64,000 nucleotides of DNA from Saprospiraceae bacterium. Its GTDB lineage: Bacteria > Bacteroidota > Bacteroidia > Chitinophagales > Saprospiraceae. Positions 25,323-33,688 of the stretch are shown piece after piece. The DNA lies in contig JALHOZ010000013.1 in the NCBI GenBank assembly GCA_022842725.1, positions 1-64,000 of the forward strand, given 5' to 3'. The notes under the pieces are model-generated. The model made no database searches and was not told the DNA's origin. It was given only the letters and a program-made list of their open reading frames with translations. Made by a program: the position numbers and the translations under genes. Position 1 is the stretch's first letter, and the number at the start of each line of letters is the position of its first letter.

Positions 25323-25724
25323 ATGAACTATTTAATTGATACGCACACATTATTATGGCTTGCTTTTCATGAAGAAAAACTTAGCCGGAAAGTAAAGAAT
25401 ATTTTACTTAATGATTTAAACGAAATTTACATAAGTGTTGTCAGTATCTGGGAAATTAATGTCAAATATTCAATGGGTAAATTATCCCTGAATGGTAGAA
25501 CACCTGAAGAATTATTTCAGAGTATTGATGCAAACTTTGCCCCATCTTATCTACAATTAACAACTTTAGATACTATATCATTCTACAAACTACAATCCTA
25601 TCATCACAAAGACCCTTTTGATCGGATGATGATTTGGCAGGCAATTCAAAATAATCTTGTCTTTATCACTGACGATGAGAATATTTATAAATACACAGAC
25701 ATTGGCTTAAAAGTTTTGTGGTAA
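25323..25724 (+). CDS. PIN-domain ribonuclease toxin, VapC-like (133 aa)
   Basis: PIN-fold nuclease. The acidic quartet is visible: Asp6 in NYLIDTHTLLW, Glu43/44 in SVVSIWEINVKY, Asp at about 98-102 in HHKDPFDRMMIWQA and Asp at about 116-117 in FITDDENI. The subgroup with IDTHTLLW and DPFDR is normally paired with Phd/YefM antitoxins, as found here. Metal-dependent cleavage of RNA is the family activity. Full length. Confidence 0.92.
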   Translation: MNYLIDTHTLLWLAFHEEKLSRKVKNILLNDLNEIYISVVSIWEINVKYSMGKLSLNGRTPEELFQSIDANFAPSYLQLTTLDTISFYKLQSYHHKDPFDRMMIWQAIQNNLVFITDDENIYKYTDIGLKVLW

Positions 25725-25783
25725 ACAGAATTCCTCATGATTGAAATTTTCTGTTAACCAATATAATAATATAATTTTTTCTT

Positions 25784-26440
25784 TTGAATACATCCCTTAC
25801 CTTTGATATTTCAGGAGTCTCCGTCCGTTTATTGCACGAAAAAGCGATGTTTATCCCTGAAGTCAAAACGCTGGTAGTTTCTGATCTACACATAGGAAAA
25901 ACGGCTTATTTCCGCAAAAAAGGTATAGCCCTACCCTTTTCCGAAAAGGATAAAACAATTGAAAATCTAAAGTTGCTGATTGAAAAACTAAAACCGGAGA
26001 CCCTGATTTTTTTGGGTGATTTATTTCATTCTTTTGACGAAAGTATAATACCGCAATTAGAGGATTGTCTGTCTGATTTTCCGGAGATACAAACCATTCT
26101 CGTCAAAGGAAACCACGATGTTTTTCCCGAAAGGGTATATCAAAACCTGAAACTGATCATAACAGAAACCTGGTATTACAAAAATCTGATGTTCAGCCAC
26201 GAACCGATGGAAACCATCGAAGAAGGAAAATACAATATTGCAGGCCATATTCATCCGGCGGTAAGGGTGAGCGGAAAAGGTCGTCAAAGCATGCGGCTGC
26301 CTTGTTTTTATTTTGGAAAATCACTTGCTTTGATGCCTGCTTTCGGTTATTTTACCGGAGCAAAAACCATTACACCCTCTAAAGGAGAGCATATATTTGT
26401 ATTGGGTGATGATATGATTTTCCCAATGAAAAACCCTTAA
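25784..26440 (+). CDS. pdeM: PdeM-type metallophosphoesterase (218 aa)
   Basis: Calcineurin-like phosphoesterase of the ligase-associated PdeM group. The five metal motifs are in order: SDLHIGK (about residue 33), LGDLFHS, GNHD, FSHEP and GHIHPAV. The strand before the first motif (ISGVSVRLLHEKAMFIPEVKTLVV) is standard for PdeM, and only the TTG at 25784 can encode it, because an in-frame TAA lies at 25772 and the first ATG is internal at about residue 22. PdeM usually sits with an ATP-dependent ligase, an exonuclease and a helicase; none is here. Family role is DNA repair, with the biochemical target uncertain. Confidence 0.87.
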   Translation: MNTSLTFDISGVSVRLLHEKAMFIPEVKTLVVSDLHIGKTAYFRKKGIALPFSEKDKTIENLKLLIEKLKPETLIFLGDLFHSFDESIIPQLEDCLSDFPEIQTILVKGNHDVFPERVYQNLKLIITETWYYKNLMFSHEPMETIEEGKYNIAGHIHPAVRVSGKGRQSMRLPCFYFGKSLALMPAFGYFTGAKTITPSKGEHIFVLGDDMIFPMKNP

Positions 26441-26453
26441 GAGAAACAAACGA

Positions 26454-27800
26454 TTATACCTTATTTTTTAACATTTGATAGACCTCTTCTCTGTTCCATT
26501 CCTGGCCCGGAAAGATGGTTTTTGCATATTCCATCAATTGTGCATCCTGTTCCCTACCTTTGTCCATGGCGATTTTGTACGGCAGATCTTCTCTGAACGT
26601 CACCATGCTGTACTTACTGAAGTAGTCGGGAAAGTTTTGTTCGAGGTCCAGTTCTATCCTCCTTTTCAGGGCAAAAACCGGATCTGCTGTTGCTGCTTTC
26701 ATTTCGTAAAAATTGTCAACAGCCAGATCACCGATGGCATCACCATTGACTTTTCTGGCTGTTTCATAAGCCGAAAGAATATGGTTCCATTCTCCCGGAA
26801 ATTGGTCCATACAGGCATCCAGAACAACACAATCTTCAAATGAAGCGTTCATACCTTGTCCGTAAAACGGGACGACAGCGTGTGCTGCATCACCCATCAA
26901 AGCCACCTTGCCACCTACCTGCCATGGAAAACATTTGATCGTACACAAGGAACTGGTCGGATTTTCATAAAAATCTTCTACCAGATCCGGCATATGTTCG
27001 GTTGCGGAAGCAAAATACGTATCAAAAAATTGTTTTATTTCCGTCGGGCTATGCAGGTTGGCAAAACTTTTTTCTCCTTCGAAAGGAAGAAACAAAGTCA
27101 CCGTAAAACTACCATCAAGATTAGGTAGTGCAATCAACATAAATCCTTCTCTCGGCCAAATGTGCAAGGCATTTTTTTCCAATCTGAACCCTCCGTCCGG
27201 TGTAGCAGGAATAGTAAGCTCTTTATAGCCGGTATCTAAAAAACTTTGGCTGTACTGAAACCGCAACGCACCGCTTTGTCGCATCATCGCTTGTCTCACT
27301 GCTGAAAAAGCGCCGTCTGTCCCCAGGATGACTTCTCCGGAGATAGTGGATTCTTCGTGGGTCTCAAGATTTTTGACGGTAGCGACACCTCTGTCAAAAT
27401 CGATATCCGAACATTCGTGACGAAAAAAGAAACGGATTTTTCCCGTTTTTTGTGCTTCATCCATCAACAGAATATTGAGCCCTTTGCGAGAAATAGAATT
27501 GATGACTTCGCCTTGTCTTCCGCTGTAGGAAAAAAACTGTTGGTTTCCCTTTTGATCATGTATCTGACGACCTTTCATTGGTATGACCAGTTCGAGCGCT
27601 TTTTCGCGCAGGCCCACCATTTCCAAACCTTTGAGGCCTCTGTCGGACAGTGCAAGATTGATCGATCTTCCGCCACCGATATTTGCCTGACGCATGTCCG
27701 GTCTTTTTTCGTAAATATCAACGTGATACCCTTTTTGTGCCAAACGAAGCGCCATCAGGGTGCCGCAGAGACCTGAACCAATGATAATTATGGAAGCCAT
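26454..27800 (-). CDS. kmo: Kynurenine 3-monooxygenase (448 aa)
   Basis: FAD/NADPH aromatic hydroxylase converting kynurenine to 3-hydroxykynurenine. FAD Rossmann motif at the start (IIIIGSGLCGTLMALRLAQKG). The KMO-specific motif GGGRSINLALSDRG follows, and GTDGAFSAVR is the DG motif. The second FAD motif is GDAAHAVVPFYGQGMNASFEDC. These short motifs distinguish KMO from other group A hydroxylases. No C-terminal membrane anchor is evident. Start taken at ATG 27800 (MASIIIIG) rather than 27818. Other kynurenine-pathway genes are absent. It converges with pdeM (13-nt gap). Confidence 0.93.
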   Translation of the reverse strand: MASIIIIGSGLCGTLMALRLAQKGYHVDIYEKRPDMRQANIGGGRSINLALSDRGLKGLEMVGLREKALELVIPMKGRQIHDQKGNQQFFSYSGRQGEVINSISRKGLNILLMDEAQKTGKIRFFFRHECSDIDFDRGVATVKNLETHEESTISGEVILGTDGAFSAVRQAMMRQSGALRFQYSQSFLDTGYKELTIPATPDGGFRLEKNALHIWPREGFMLIALPNLDGSFTVTLFLPFEGEKSFANLHSPTEIKQFFDTYFASATEHMPDLVEDFYENPTSSLCTIKCFPWQVGGKVALMGDAAHAVVPFYGQGMNASFEDCVVLDACMDQFPGEWNHILSAYETARKVNGDAIGDLAVDNFYEMKAATADPVFALKRRIELDLEQNFPDYFSKYSMVTFREDLPYKIAMDKGREQDAQLMEYAKTIFPGQEWNREEVYQMLKNKV

Positions 27801-27822
27801 ACGAGATTTATTTTGCAAAAAG

Positions 27823-27830
27823 CAAAGGTA
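27823..27830 (-). promoter_or_regulatory. -7 box TACCTTTG of kmo
   Basis: The plus strand reads CAAAGGTA, a perfect minus-strand TAnnTTTG 23 nt before ATG 27800. A TTG at the right -33 distance is not evident. Confidence 0.5.
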
Positions 27831-27932
27831 GTGAAAACTGATGAACTGATAAAATGGAGAATTGTTTAATTGTTGAACTGTTTAATTGCACTGACAGATC
27901 GCAATATAGTAGATGTAAAGAGGCCGGCATCA

Positions 27933-27955
27933 GAAATCCCATAATGCGGGATTTC
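27933..27955. other. Perfect 8-bp hairpin between kmo and pyrC
   Basis: GAAATCCC and GGGATTTC flank ataatgc, in the 351-bp gap between divergent genes. There is no T-run, so a terminator is unlikely; it could be an operator or an old repeat remnant. The rest of the gap holds only the two candidate -7 boxes. Confidence 0.5.
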
Positions 27956-28065
27956 ACCTATATTCCTTTTGGAAAATCCACTTCAGATAGTTCTTTTTGA
28001 CATAACAAGTTTTTGTATATTGACAAAAAAGTAGCTGAAAATACATTAAAATGTGTACTTTTTCC

Positions 28066-28073
28066 TACTTTTG
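28066..28073 (+). promoter_or_regulatory. Candidate -7 box TACTTTTG of pyrC
   Basis: Perfect TAnnTTTG about 80 nt before ATG 28152; no clear -33 TTG. Confidence 0.4.
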
Positions 28074-28151
28074 AAGTCAAAATAGTGGTTTTATGAATGT
28101 TTTTTGTGTAAATCCATAAAAAACTCAAAACAACATGACAAACAAATAAAT

Positions 28152-29498
28152 ATGACAGAAAAGGTAGTAATTAAAAATATCAGTATCATAAACGAAGGAC
28201 GGATATACATTTCAGATGTTTTTATAGACAAAGGAATTATTCAAAAAATTGGCCATTCTTTTGATGAAACAAATGCATTCGTAATAGATGGTACATCCAA
28301 ATTTTTATTTCCGGGGATTATTGATGGACAAGTTCATTTTCGGGACCCGGGGTTAACGCATAAAGGTGATTTGTACACCGAAAGCAAAGCCGCTGTGGCC
28401 GGAGGGGTGACTTCATTTATAGATATGCCCAACACCGTTCCAAATGTACTTTCATCGGACATCCTTATGGAGAAATACAAATTGGCGTCTGAAAAATCAT
28501 TGGCTAATTTTGGATTTTTTTTAGGTGTAAACAATGACAATCTTGATGAAGTCATTCAACTTGATACCTCTGCCCTTTTGGGTGTCTCAGATGACGGTCT
28601 CTATTTTACAAAAAAAGGAAACCTGCTCGCAGACAATCCGGATACCATGGAAAAACTGTTTGCAAACTGCAAATCGATCATAGCAATCCATTCCGAAAAA
28701 GAACAAATAGTGGAAGAGAATGAAAATATATTTCTTGAAAAATATGGTGAAAATGTGCCGATTGAATTCCATCCTCACATAAGAAGCGAACAAGCTTGTT
28801 ATGAAGCAACAAAAAGGGCCATTGAGATAGCAAATAAACATAAGGCGAGGCTGCACATTTTACATCTGACCACAGAAGCTGAAACACATCTTTTCCGAAA
28901 TGATATTCCCTTGCAAGAAAAAAATATCACAACTGAAGTATCCGTTCACCACCTTTGGTTTTCTGACAAGGACTATCAGCGATTGGGAACCCTGATAAAA
29001 TGGAATCCCGCCATAAAAACAGAGAAAGATAAAAAAGGGCTTCTGAAAGCTTTGTTGGATGACCGCATTGACATAGTAACCACGGACCACGCTCCCCATA
29101 CTCCGGAAGAAAAACAAAAACCTTATTTTCAATCCATGTCTGGTGCACCAATTATTCAGCATTCCTTAAACATCATGCTCGAATTTTTTAAACAAGGCCT
29201 CATTTCATTAGAAAAAATTGCTGAAAAAATGTGTCATAACCCGGCAATCCTTTACAATATCGACAAAAGAGGTTTTATCCGTGAAGGTTATTTTGCAGAC
29301 CTGAGCATTGTCGACTTAGATTCATCCTGGACAGTCAATAAAAACAATATTTTATACAAATGTGGATGGTCGCCGTTAGAAGGAACGGAATTTCAGACAA
29401 AAGTGACACATACCTTTGTTAACGGACATAGGGTGTTTGATAATGGTCATTTCGACGAAACAAAAAAAGGGCAGGCGCTAACCAAAACAAATGGATAA
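28152..29498 (+). CDS. pyrC: Dihydroorotase (448 aa)
   Basis: Third step of pyrimidine synthesis: reversible cyclisation of N-carbamoyl-aspartate to dihydroorotate. Motifs: FPGIIDGQVHFRDPGLTHKG (strand 1, with Gln in the first HxH position as in many Bacteroidota members), FIDMPNTVP, IAIHSEKE, LHILHLTT and VTTDHAPHTPEEK, which supplies the catalytic Asp. The C-terminal FADLSIVDLDSSW is standard. The ATG at 28152 fits the family and avoids the track's TTG start at 28104. Its active-site set is far more complete than that of the paralogue at 11830..13107. A weak hairpin (29546-29568) follows. Confidence 0.92.
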   Translation: MTEKVVIKNISIINEGRIYISDVFIDKGIIQKIGHSFDETNAFVIDGTSKFLFPGIIDGQVHFRDPGLTHKGDLYTESKAAVAGGVTSFIDMPNTVPNVLSSDILMEKYKLASEKSLANFGFFLGVNNDNLDEVIQLDTSALLGVSDDGLYFTKKGNLLADNPDTMEKLFANCKSIIAIHSEKEQIVEENENIFLEKYGENVPIEFHPHIRSEQACYEATKRAIEIANKHKARLHILHLTTEAETHLFRNDIPLQEKNITTEVSVHHLWFSDKDYQRLGTLIKWNPAIKTEKDKKGLLKALLDDRIDIVTTDHAPHTPEEKQKPYFQSMSGAPIIQHSLNIMLEFFKQGLISLEKIAEKMCHNPAILYNIDKRGFIREGYFADLSIVDLDSSWTVNKNNILYKCGWSPLEGTEFQTKVTHTFVNGHRVFDNGHFDETKKGQALTKTNG

Positions 29499-29884
29499 AA
29501 CATATTCAGAAAGCAACAGAAAATCATGTTTTTGAAAAATAAAATAATTATCAAATTCGGTGATAATTCAAAATTTTATGGACTTATTTCTTTCAAATCC
29601 AACAAATATAATAAACGTATATTATTCCAATTTCAGGTTCCGGTTTTCTGAAAACATTCTGATGTCTCCGGAATAAAAAAATAAGCCAATAAACCATGAT
29701 ACAATAATTAGCAACCAGGTACAGTTATAAAAAACCTGTTTTTTGTTTTTGATTTCTGACAGATAAAATCCATCTCAGTGACTTCAACCCTTGGAAAAAA
29801 ATGTCTTAACTGTCGGTTTTAAAACTGCAACCTAAGCAAATAATCTTATGTTATCCATTACAACAGATTAACTGACATCACCAT
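29499..29884. other. 386-bp intergenic region with an AT-rich hairpin
   Basis: AATTATCA/TGATAATT at 29546-29568 (loop aaattcg-like, 7 nt) follows pyrC but lacks a T-run. No gene or clear promoter was seen in the remainder. Confidence 0.45.
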
Positions 29885-31246
29885 ATGCAAAGACGAAAAT
29901 TTTTAAAAAAATCATTAAAGGGTCTTCCCCTGATCCTGGTGACACCATCCTTACTTTCTTCCTGTGACAATGATGAAAATAATGTACCAAAAAATGGAAA
30001 AAGTGTAATTATCATCGGCGCCGGCATATCAGGTTTGGCTGCGGCCAAAAAGCTTCAGGAAAATGGTTTTGATGTTACTGTTTTGGAAGCGCAGGATAAA
30101 GTCGGCGGTCGTCTGCGAACAGACAGAAGTTTAGGTTTTGCTTTTGACGAAGGAGCAAGTTGGATTCATGGAATTGATGGAAATCCAATCACCAATCTGG
30201 CACAACAGGCCGGTATGAAAACAGCATTTACGGATGATAACAGCTTGGTGTGTTATGACATAAACGGTGTATTGAGAAGTGATACTTTGTTTGAAAATAC
30301 GGAAGCTGATTTTGAAGCTATGTTGTCTACGCTTAAAACCAATGGTAGTACAACACAAAGTTTCGAAACTGTATTTAACAGTCTTTATCCAAACAGGGGA
30401 AACGACCGGCTTTGGAAGTTTTTTCTTTCAACATACATTACTTTTGATCTGGGAGATCTCGACAAATTATCTTCGATTTTATATGACGAAGGAGAAGAGT
30501 TTGCGGGAGGAGAAAGAATATCAACAAATGGTTATGACACCATTCCGGTGTGGTTGGCACAGGGATTAAACATTCATTTGAATCAGCGGGTATCAAAAAT
30601 TGACTATTCCAATGAAAAATTAAAAATAACCCACAACGGAAAAATATCGGAAGCTGATTATGTTTTAGTGACTGTTCCATTGGGCGTTCTGAAATCGAAT
30701 TATATTGAGTTTTTTCCATTATTACCAATGACAAAACAAAATGCTATTCAGAAGGTAGGTATGAATTGTGTAAATAAATTTTTACTCACCTGGGATATTG
30801 CATTTTGGGATGATGAACAATACATTTGTTACACCCCTGACAAAAAAGATAAATTTAATTACTTTGTGAATGTCAATAAAAATGTGCCGGATGTTAATGC
30901 ATTAATGACGTTTGCTTATGCTGATGAGGCAAGGCGGACTGAATCAATGACCGATGAAGAGATCGTAAATGAGATCATGATTCATATGAAAGATATGTTT
31001 GGCAACGATACACCCAATCCAACCCAAATGCTCAGAACAAAATGGCAAACGAACGAAAACACATTTGGTGCATACTCCTTTACAGCGGTCGGAACAGAAA
31101 TGAAACATTTTGATGATTTGGCAGAAGATGTCGATAAAAAATTATTTTTTGCCGGAGAACATACCCACATTGATTATTTCTCCACAGCACACGGCGCATA
31201 TCTGAGTGGTATCCGGGAAGCCGATAAAATAACAGATTTATTGTAG
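29885..31246 (+). CDS. Exported flavin monoamine/polyamine oxidase (453 aa)
   Basis: FAD-dependent amine oxidase of the MAO/PAO class. FAD motif SVIIIGAGISGLAAAKKLQENG at about 40-61, followed by VGGRLRTDRSLGFAFDEGASWIHG, characteristic of polyamine oxidases. C-terminal FAD motif is LFFAGEHTHIDYFSTAHGAYLSG. The N-terminus MQRRKFLKKSLKGLPLILVTPSLLSSCD has twin Arg, a hydrophobic stretch and a Cys in a lipobox (LLSSC). It is probably exported folded through Tat and lipid-anchored. Substrate (polyamine or other amine) cannot be set from sequence. Isolated gene between pyrC and the kinase-like gene. Confidence 0.9.
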   Translation: MQRRKFLKKSLKGLPLILVTPSLLSSCDNDENNVPKNGKSVIIIGAGISGLAAAKKLQENGFDVTVLEAQDKVGGRLRTDRSLGFAFDEGASWIHGIDGNPITNLAQQAGMKTAFTDDNSLVCYDINGVLRSDTLFENTEADFEAMLSTLKTNGSTTQSFETVFNSLYPNRGNDRLWKFFLSTYITFDLGDLDKLSSILYDEGEEFAGGERISTNGYDTIPVWLAQGLNIHLNQRVSKIDYSNEKLKITHNGKISEADYVLVTVPLGVLKSNYIEFFPLLPMTKQNAIQKVGMNCVNKFLLTWDIAFWDDEQYICYTPDKKDKFNYFVNVNKNVPDVNALMTFAYADEARRTESMTDEEIVNEIMIHMKDMFGNDTPNPTQMLRTKWQTNENTFGAYSFTAVGTEMKHFDDLAEDVDKKLFFAGEHTHIDYFSTAHGAYLSGIREADKITDLL

Positions 31247-31315
31247 CGGAATAACTCCTTCGTTACACGCTGTTTGTTTTGCCATCCTGATACCTAAAAC
31301 TTCTTTGACAGAATA

Positions 31316-31366
31316 TTGCAACTCCGATCCCATTCATTCAGAATTTGAAATTTATTGTCACAAATG
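31316..31366 (+). repeat. Repeat family 2, copy 2
   Basis: ATTGCAACTCCGATCC, then AGAATTTGAAATT and TCACAAAT. Same order and spacing as copy 1 at 24702. Confidence 0.6.
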
Positions 31367-31463
31367 CTAAAGAAAAAAGCGTCTATAAATGGCTTTACAT
31401 TTTTTTGTGCTTTATCTTATCTAATATTTTTGCATACTGAACCCGATTACTTTCTATTTATTG

Positions 31464-31471
31464 TATTTTTG
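31464..31471 (+). promoter_or_regulatory. -7 box TATTTTTG of the kinase-like gene
   Basis: Perfect match 18 nt before ATG 31490. A second identical octamer lies at 31425-31432. No TTG at the correct -33 distance for either. Confidence 0.5.
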
Positions 31472-31489
31472 CTTTCAAAATAATTTTAC

Positions 31490-32011
31490 ATGGCAAAAAA
31501 ATATCCCAAAACTCTATCATCAGGTGCAAACAACACTGTGATTGCTTTGTCTGAAACAGAAGCAGGTAAATTATTTTTTGAAAACACAAGATCAGAAATA
31601 GGTTCAGAAGCAGAAAAAATGAAATTTGCAAACAATATAAATAACCTTGTTGTAAAGTTTGTCCGCCTGGACTTGTTAACTGATGATACGGAAGTATTAG
31701 TGATGGAAAGGTTATATCCGATAGACTTTAGAGCCTTTGAATTTGAAAGAAGGCAATTGATATTCGAAGTTTTTGAAGATGAATTGACGCAACTTCATAA
31801 ACATGGTTTTGTACATCGTGATCTACGGAGACCATCAGATATGCCGGGTTTTTCATTTGACAATATATTTTTGACTGATCATGGTATCAGATTGATTGAT
31901 GTGGGTATATCAGCACTCAGAAGTCAGGTTGGGGATAAGCTGTTTGAAAAATTTGTCTCACAGGAAATCAATGAATTAAAAGCTTTTGAGACTTTTTTTA
32001 TTAATCGGTAA
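31490..32011 (+). CDS. Very small protein-kinase-fold protein (173 aa)
   Basis: The C-terminal half shows a compact kinase catalytic core. VHRDLRR at about residue 108 matches the HRD loop. FDNIFL supplies the Asn equivalent of the catalytic-loop HRDxxxxN after an insertion, and RLIDVGISA at about 134 corresponds to the DFG metal-binding Asp. The N-lobe is very short: LSSGANNTVIAL may be a minimal glycine loop and VVKFVRLD a candidate beta-3 Lys strand. Total length is far below a normal kinase (about 250). It is closest in layout to RIO/Bud32/WaaP-like small kinases, but I cannot assign a family. No signal peptide. Flanked on both sides by repeat elements. Confidence 0.6.
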   Translation: MAKKYPKTLSSGANNTVIALSETEAGKLFFENTRSEIGSEAEKMKFANNINNLVVKFVRLDLLTDDTEVLVMERLYPIDFRAFEFERRQLIFEVFEDELTQLHKHGFVHRDLRRPSDMPGFSFDNIFLTDHGIRLIDVGISALRSQVGDKLFEKFVSQEINELKAFETFFINR

Positions 32012-32057
32012 GATGCAAATATCCTCCACCTGTTCGAAAGTTCTGTGAGCCATCCTT

Positions 32058-32116
32058 GATCGAAGTTTGCAACTTCGATCCGTTTTAGTACGAACTTGCA
32101 ATTCACTACCAGTATG
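32058..32116 (+). repeat. Repeat family 2, copy 3, with intact palindrome
   Basis: GATCGAAGTT-tgc-AACTTCGATC is a perfect 10-bp hairpin at 32058-32080. The following CGTTTTAGTACGAACTTGCA and AATTCACTACC align with copies 1 and 2. Confidence 0.65.
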
Positions 32117-32209
32117 TTTATAAATGTACAAAGCCTCATTTTTAGAAATTGTAGATAAAGTATTAAATATGTTTTAATGATGGCATTGCTCTGTAAATTG
32201 CGACGTTAT

Positions 32210-32246
32210 GATTTCTCAGGCGCCACAGCGCTTTCGAAATGAAGAA
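32210..32246 (+). repeat. Repeat family 1, copy C1 (5' part only)
   Basis: GATTTCTCAGGCGCCACAGC followed by GCTTTCGAAATGA. It keeps the nested ATTTC/GAAAT and GGCGC/GCGC stem but lacks the long hairpin. Confidence 0.75.
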
Positions 32247-32290
32247 GGAACCAGAATGGTAAGTCCAACATGATTGTAGAGAGCAGAACT

Positions 32291-32446
32291 GATTTCTCAG
32301 GCGCCACAGCGCCATCGAAATGACGTCGGTTTGGATTTTAACGGGGAAGAAAGGGAGTTCGGCAAGGCCGAACTCCCTTTCTTCCCCACTTTTTATATCA
32401 AAAATTGAGTTTTCGAACCACTCTGTGGTTCGAAAACTCAATTTTT
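32291..32446 (+). repeat. Repeat family 1, copy C2 (full length, two long perfect hairpins)
   Basis: 5' nested stem as in copy B. The hairpin at 32343-32387 has two exactly complementary 21-nt arms (GGGGAAGAAAGGGAG...) around aag. The terminal palindrome at 32400-32446 has exactly complementary 22-nt arms (AAAAATTGAGTTTTCG...) around tct and ends in TTTTT, so it can also act as a terminator. The element fills most of the gap between the kinase-like and Rieske genes. Confidence 0.9.
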
Positions 32447-32542
32447 ACAAATATTACAATTCAAACAATTCCAACATAATAAGAATCTTCTTCATTTTTC
32501 CAAATTTTCCTATCTTCACCTCTTTGTTTAGTACTTGTCATT

Positions 32543-33649
32543 ATGAATGAAGATTTTTATATAGACCCGGATATCCACCAATCTTACACGCTGCCGGCAA
32601 GTGTGTATACCCAACAACAATATTTTGATGTTTTCAAAAAAGAATTGTTTTTGCCTTCCTGGCAGTGGCTCGGTGGTAAAGAATGGTCTGATTCACTTTA
32701 TACCCAAATGCCACACTCGTTTTTGCCGGGATGTGTCGACGAACCTTTACTCATCGTAAGAAATCAAAACCAGCTCTCCTGCCTGAGCAATGTCTGTACC
32801 CACAGGGCAAAAATACTCGTGGAATCACCTTCTGCCAAACCCTTCATTTCATGTGGTTACCACGGAAGATGTTTTTCTCCGGATGGCCGCTTCCGATCTA
32901 TGCCGGAATTTGAAGCAGCTCAGGATTTTCCCTCTTCCAAAGATGATCTGAAAAACTATCCTTTATCATCATGGAATGATTTTTATTTTACCGCATTGCA
33001 ACCCAAATATGATCTGAACACCATCCTGGCACCGATTCACCAACATCTAAGCTCTTTTCCATACGATTCTCTGCGACCGGAACCAAACCTAAGCAAAACG
33101 TACCATGTCAGAGCCAATTGGCTGGCATATTGTGACAATTATCTCGAAGGTTTTCATATTCCATACGTTCACCCGACACTCAATAAAGCCATAACTTACG
33201 AAGATTATGAAGTGCGGGTTTTTGATCATTGTAATGTGCAGATTGCCCGATGTAAACCGGGACAAAAACCGGTACCGCTGCAAAAAGGAGATCCGGACTT
33301 TGGCCAAAATATTTATGCATACTATTGGTTTGTCTATCCCAACTTCATGATCAATTTTTACCATTGGGGTATTTCTGTCAATTGGGTGTTACCGAAAACG
33401 ACTGATGAAACTGAAATCCGTTTTCTGACTTACAAAAGAAACGACATTCCTGATTCGGACTTTGCGGATACCGCCCTCGACCTGACAGAAATCGAAGATG
33501 AAGCTGTGGTCGAAAGTGTACAAAAAGGCCTGATGTCCCTTACATATCATAGGGGAAGGTTTTCACCAACGCGCGAACAAGGTGTTCATGCTTTCCACAG
33601 ATTTATTTACACAGAAGTTTTTGCGGATTCGGAAAACATAGCACCATAA
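32543..33649 (+). CDS. Rieske non-heme iron oxygenase, alpha-subunit type (368 aa)
   Basis: The N-terminal Rieske domain has its 2Fe-2S ligands in CTHRA (about residue 85) and CGYHGRCF (about 104). The C-terminal catalytic domain has the mononuclear iron site in YCDNYLEGFHIPYVHP: Asp bridge, two His, and a later Asp/Glu near DLTEIEDEAVVESVQKGL. This layout resembles the choline-monooxygenase/quaternary-amine demethylase branch (GbcA/CntA/stachydrine type) more than aromatic-ring dioxygenases, but the substrate is not certain. A reductase partner is not in the window. It lies 40 nt upstream of uvrA. Confidence 0.87.
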   Translation: MNEDFYIDPDIHQSYTLPASVYTQQQYFDVFKKELFLPSWQWLGGKEWSDSLYTQMPHSFLPGCVDEPLLIVRNQNQLSCLSNVCTHRAKILVESPSAKPFISCGYHGRCFSPDGRFRSMPEFEAAQDFPSSKDDLKNYPLSSWNDFYFTALQPKYDLNTILAPIHQHLSSFPYDSLRPEPNLSKTYHVRANWLAYCDNYLEGFHIPYVHPTLNKAITYEDYEVRVFDHCNVQIARCKPGQKPVPLQKGDPDFGQNIYAYYWFVYPNFMINFYHWGISVNWVLPKTTDETEIRFLTYKRNDIPDSDFADTALDLTEIEDEAVVESVQKGLMSLTYHRGRFSPTREQGVHAFHRFIYTEVFADSENIAP

Positions 33650-33688
33650 ATTGGTGTTAGACATGTCGGCCTTTGACCAAACATAATT

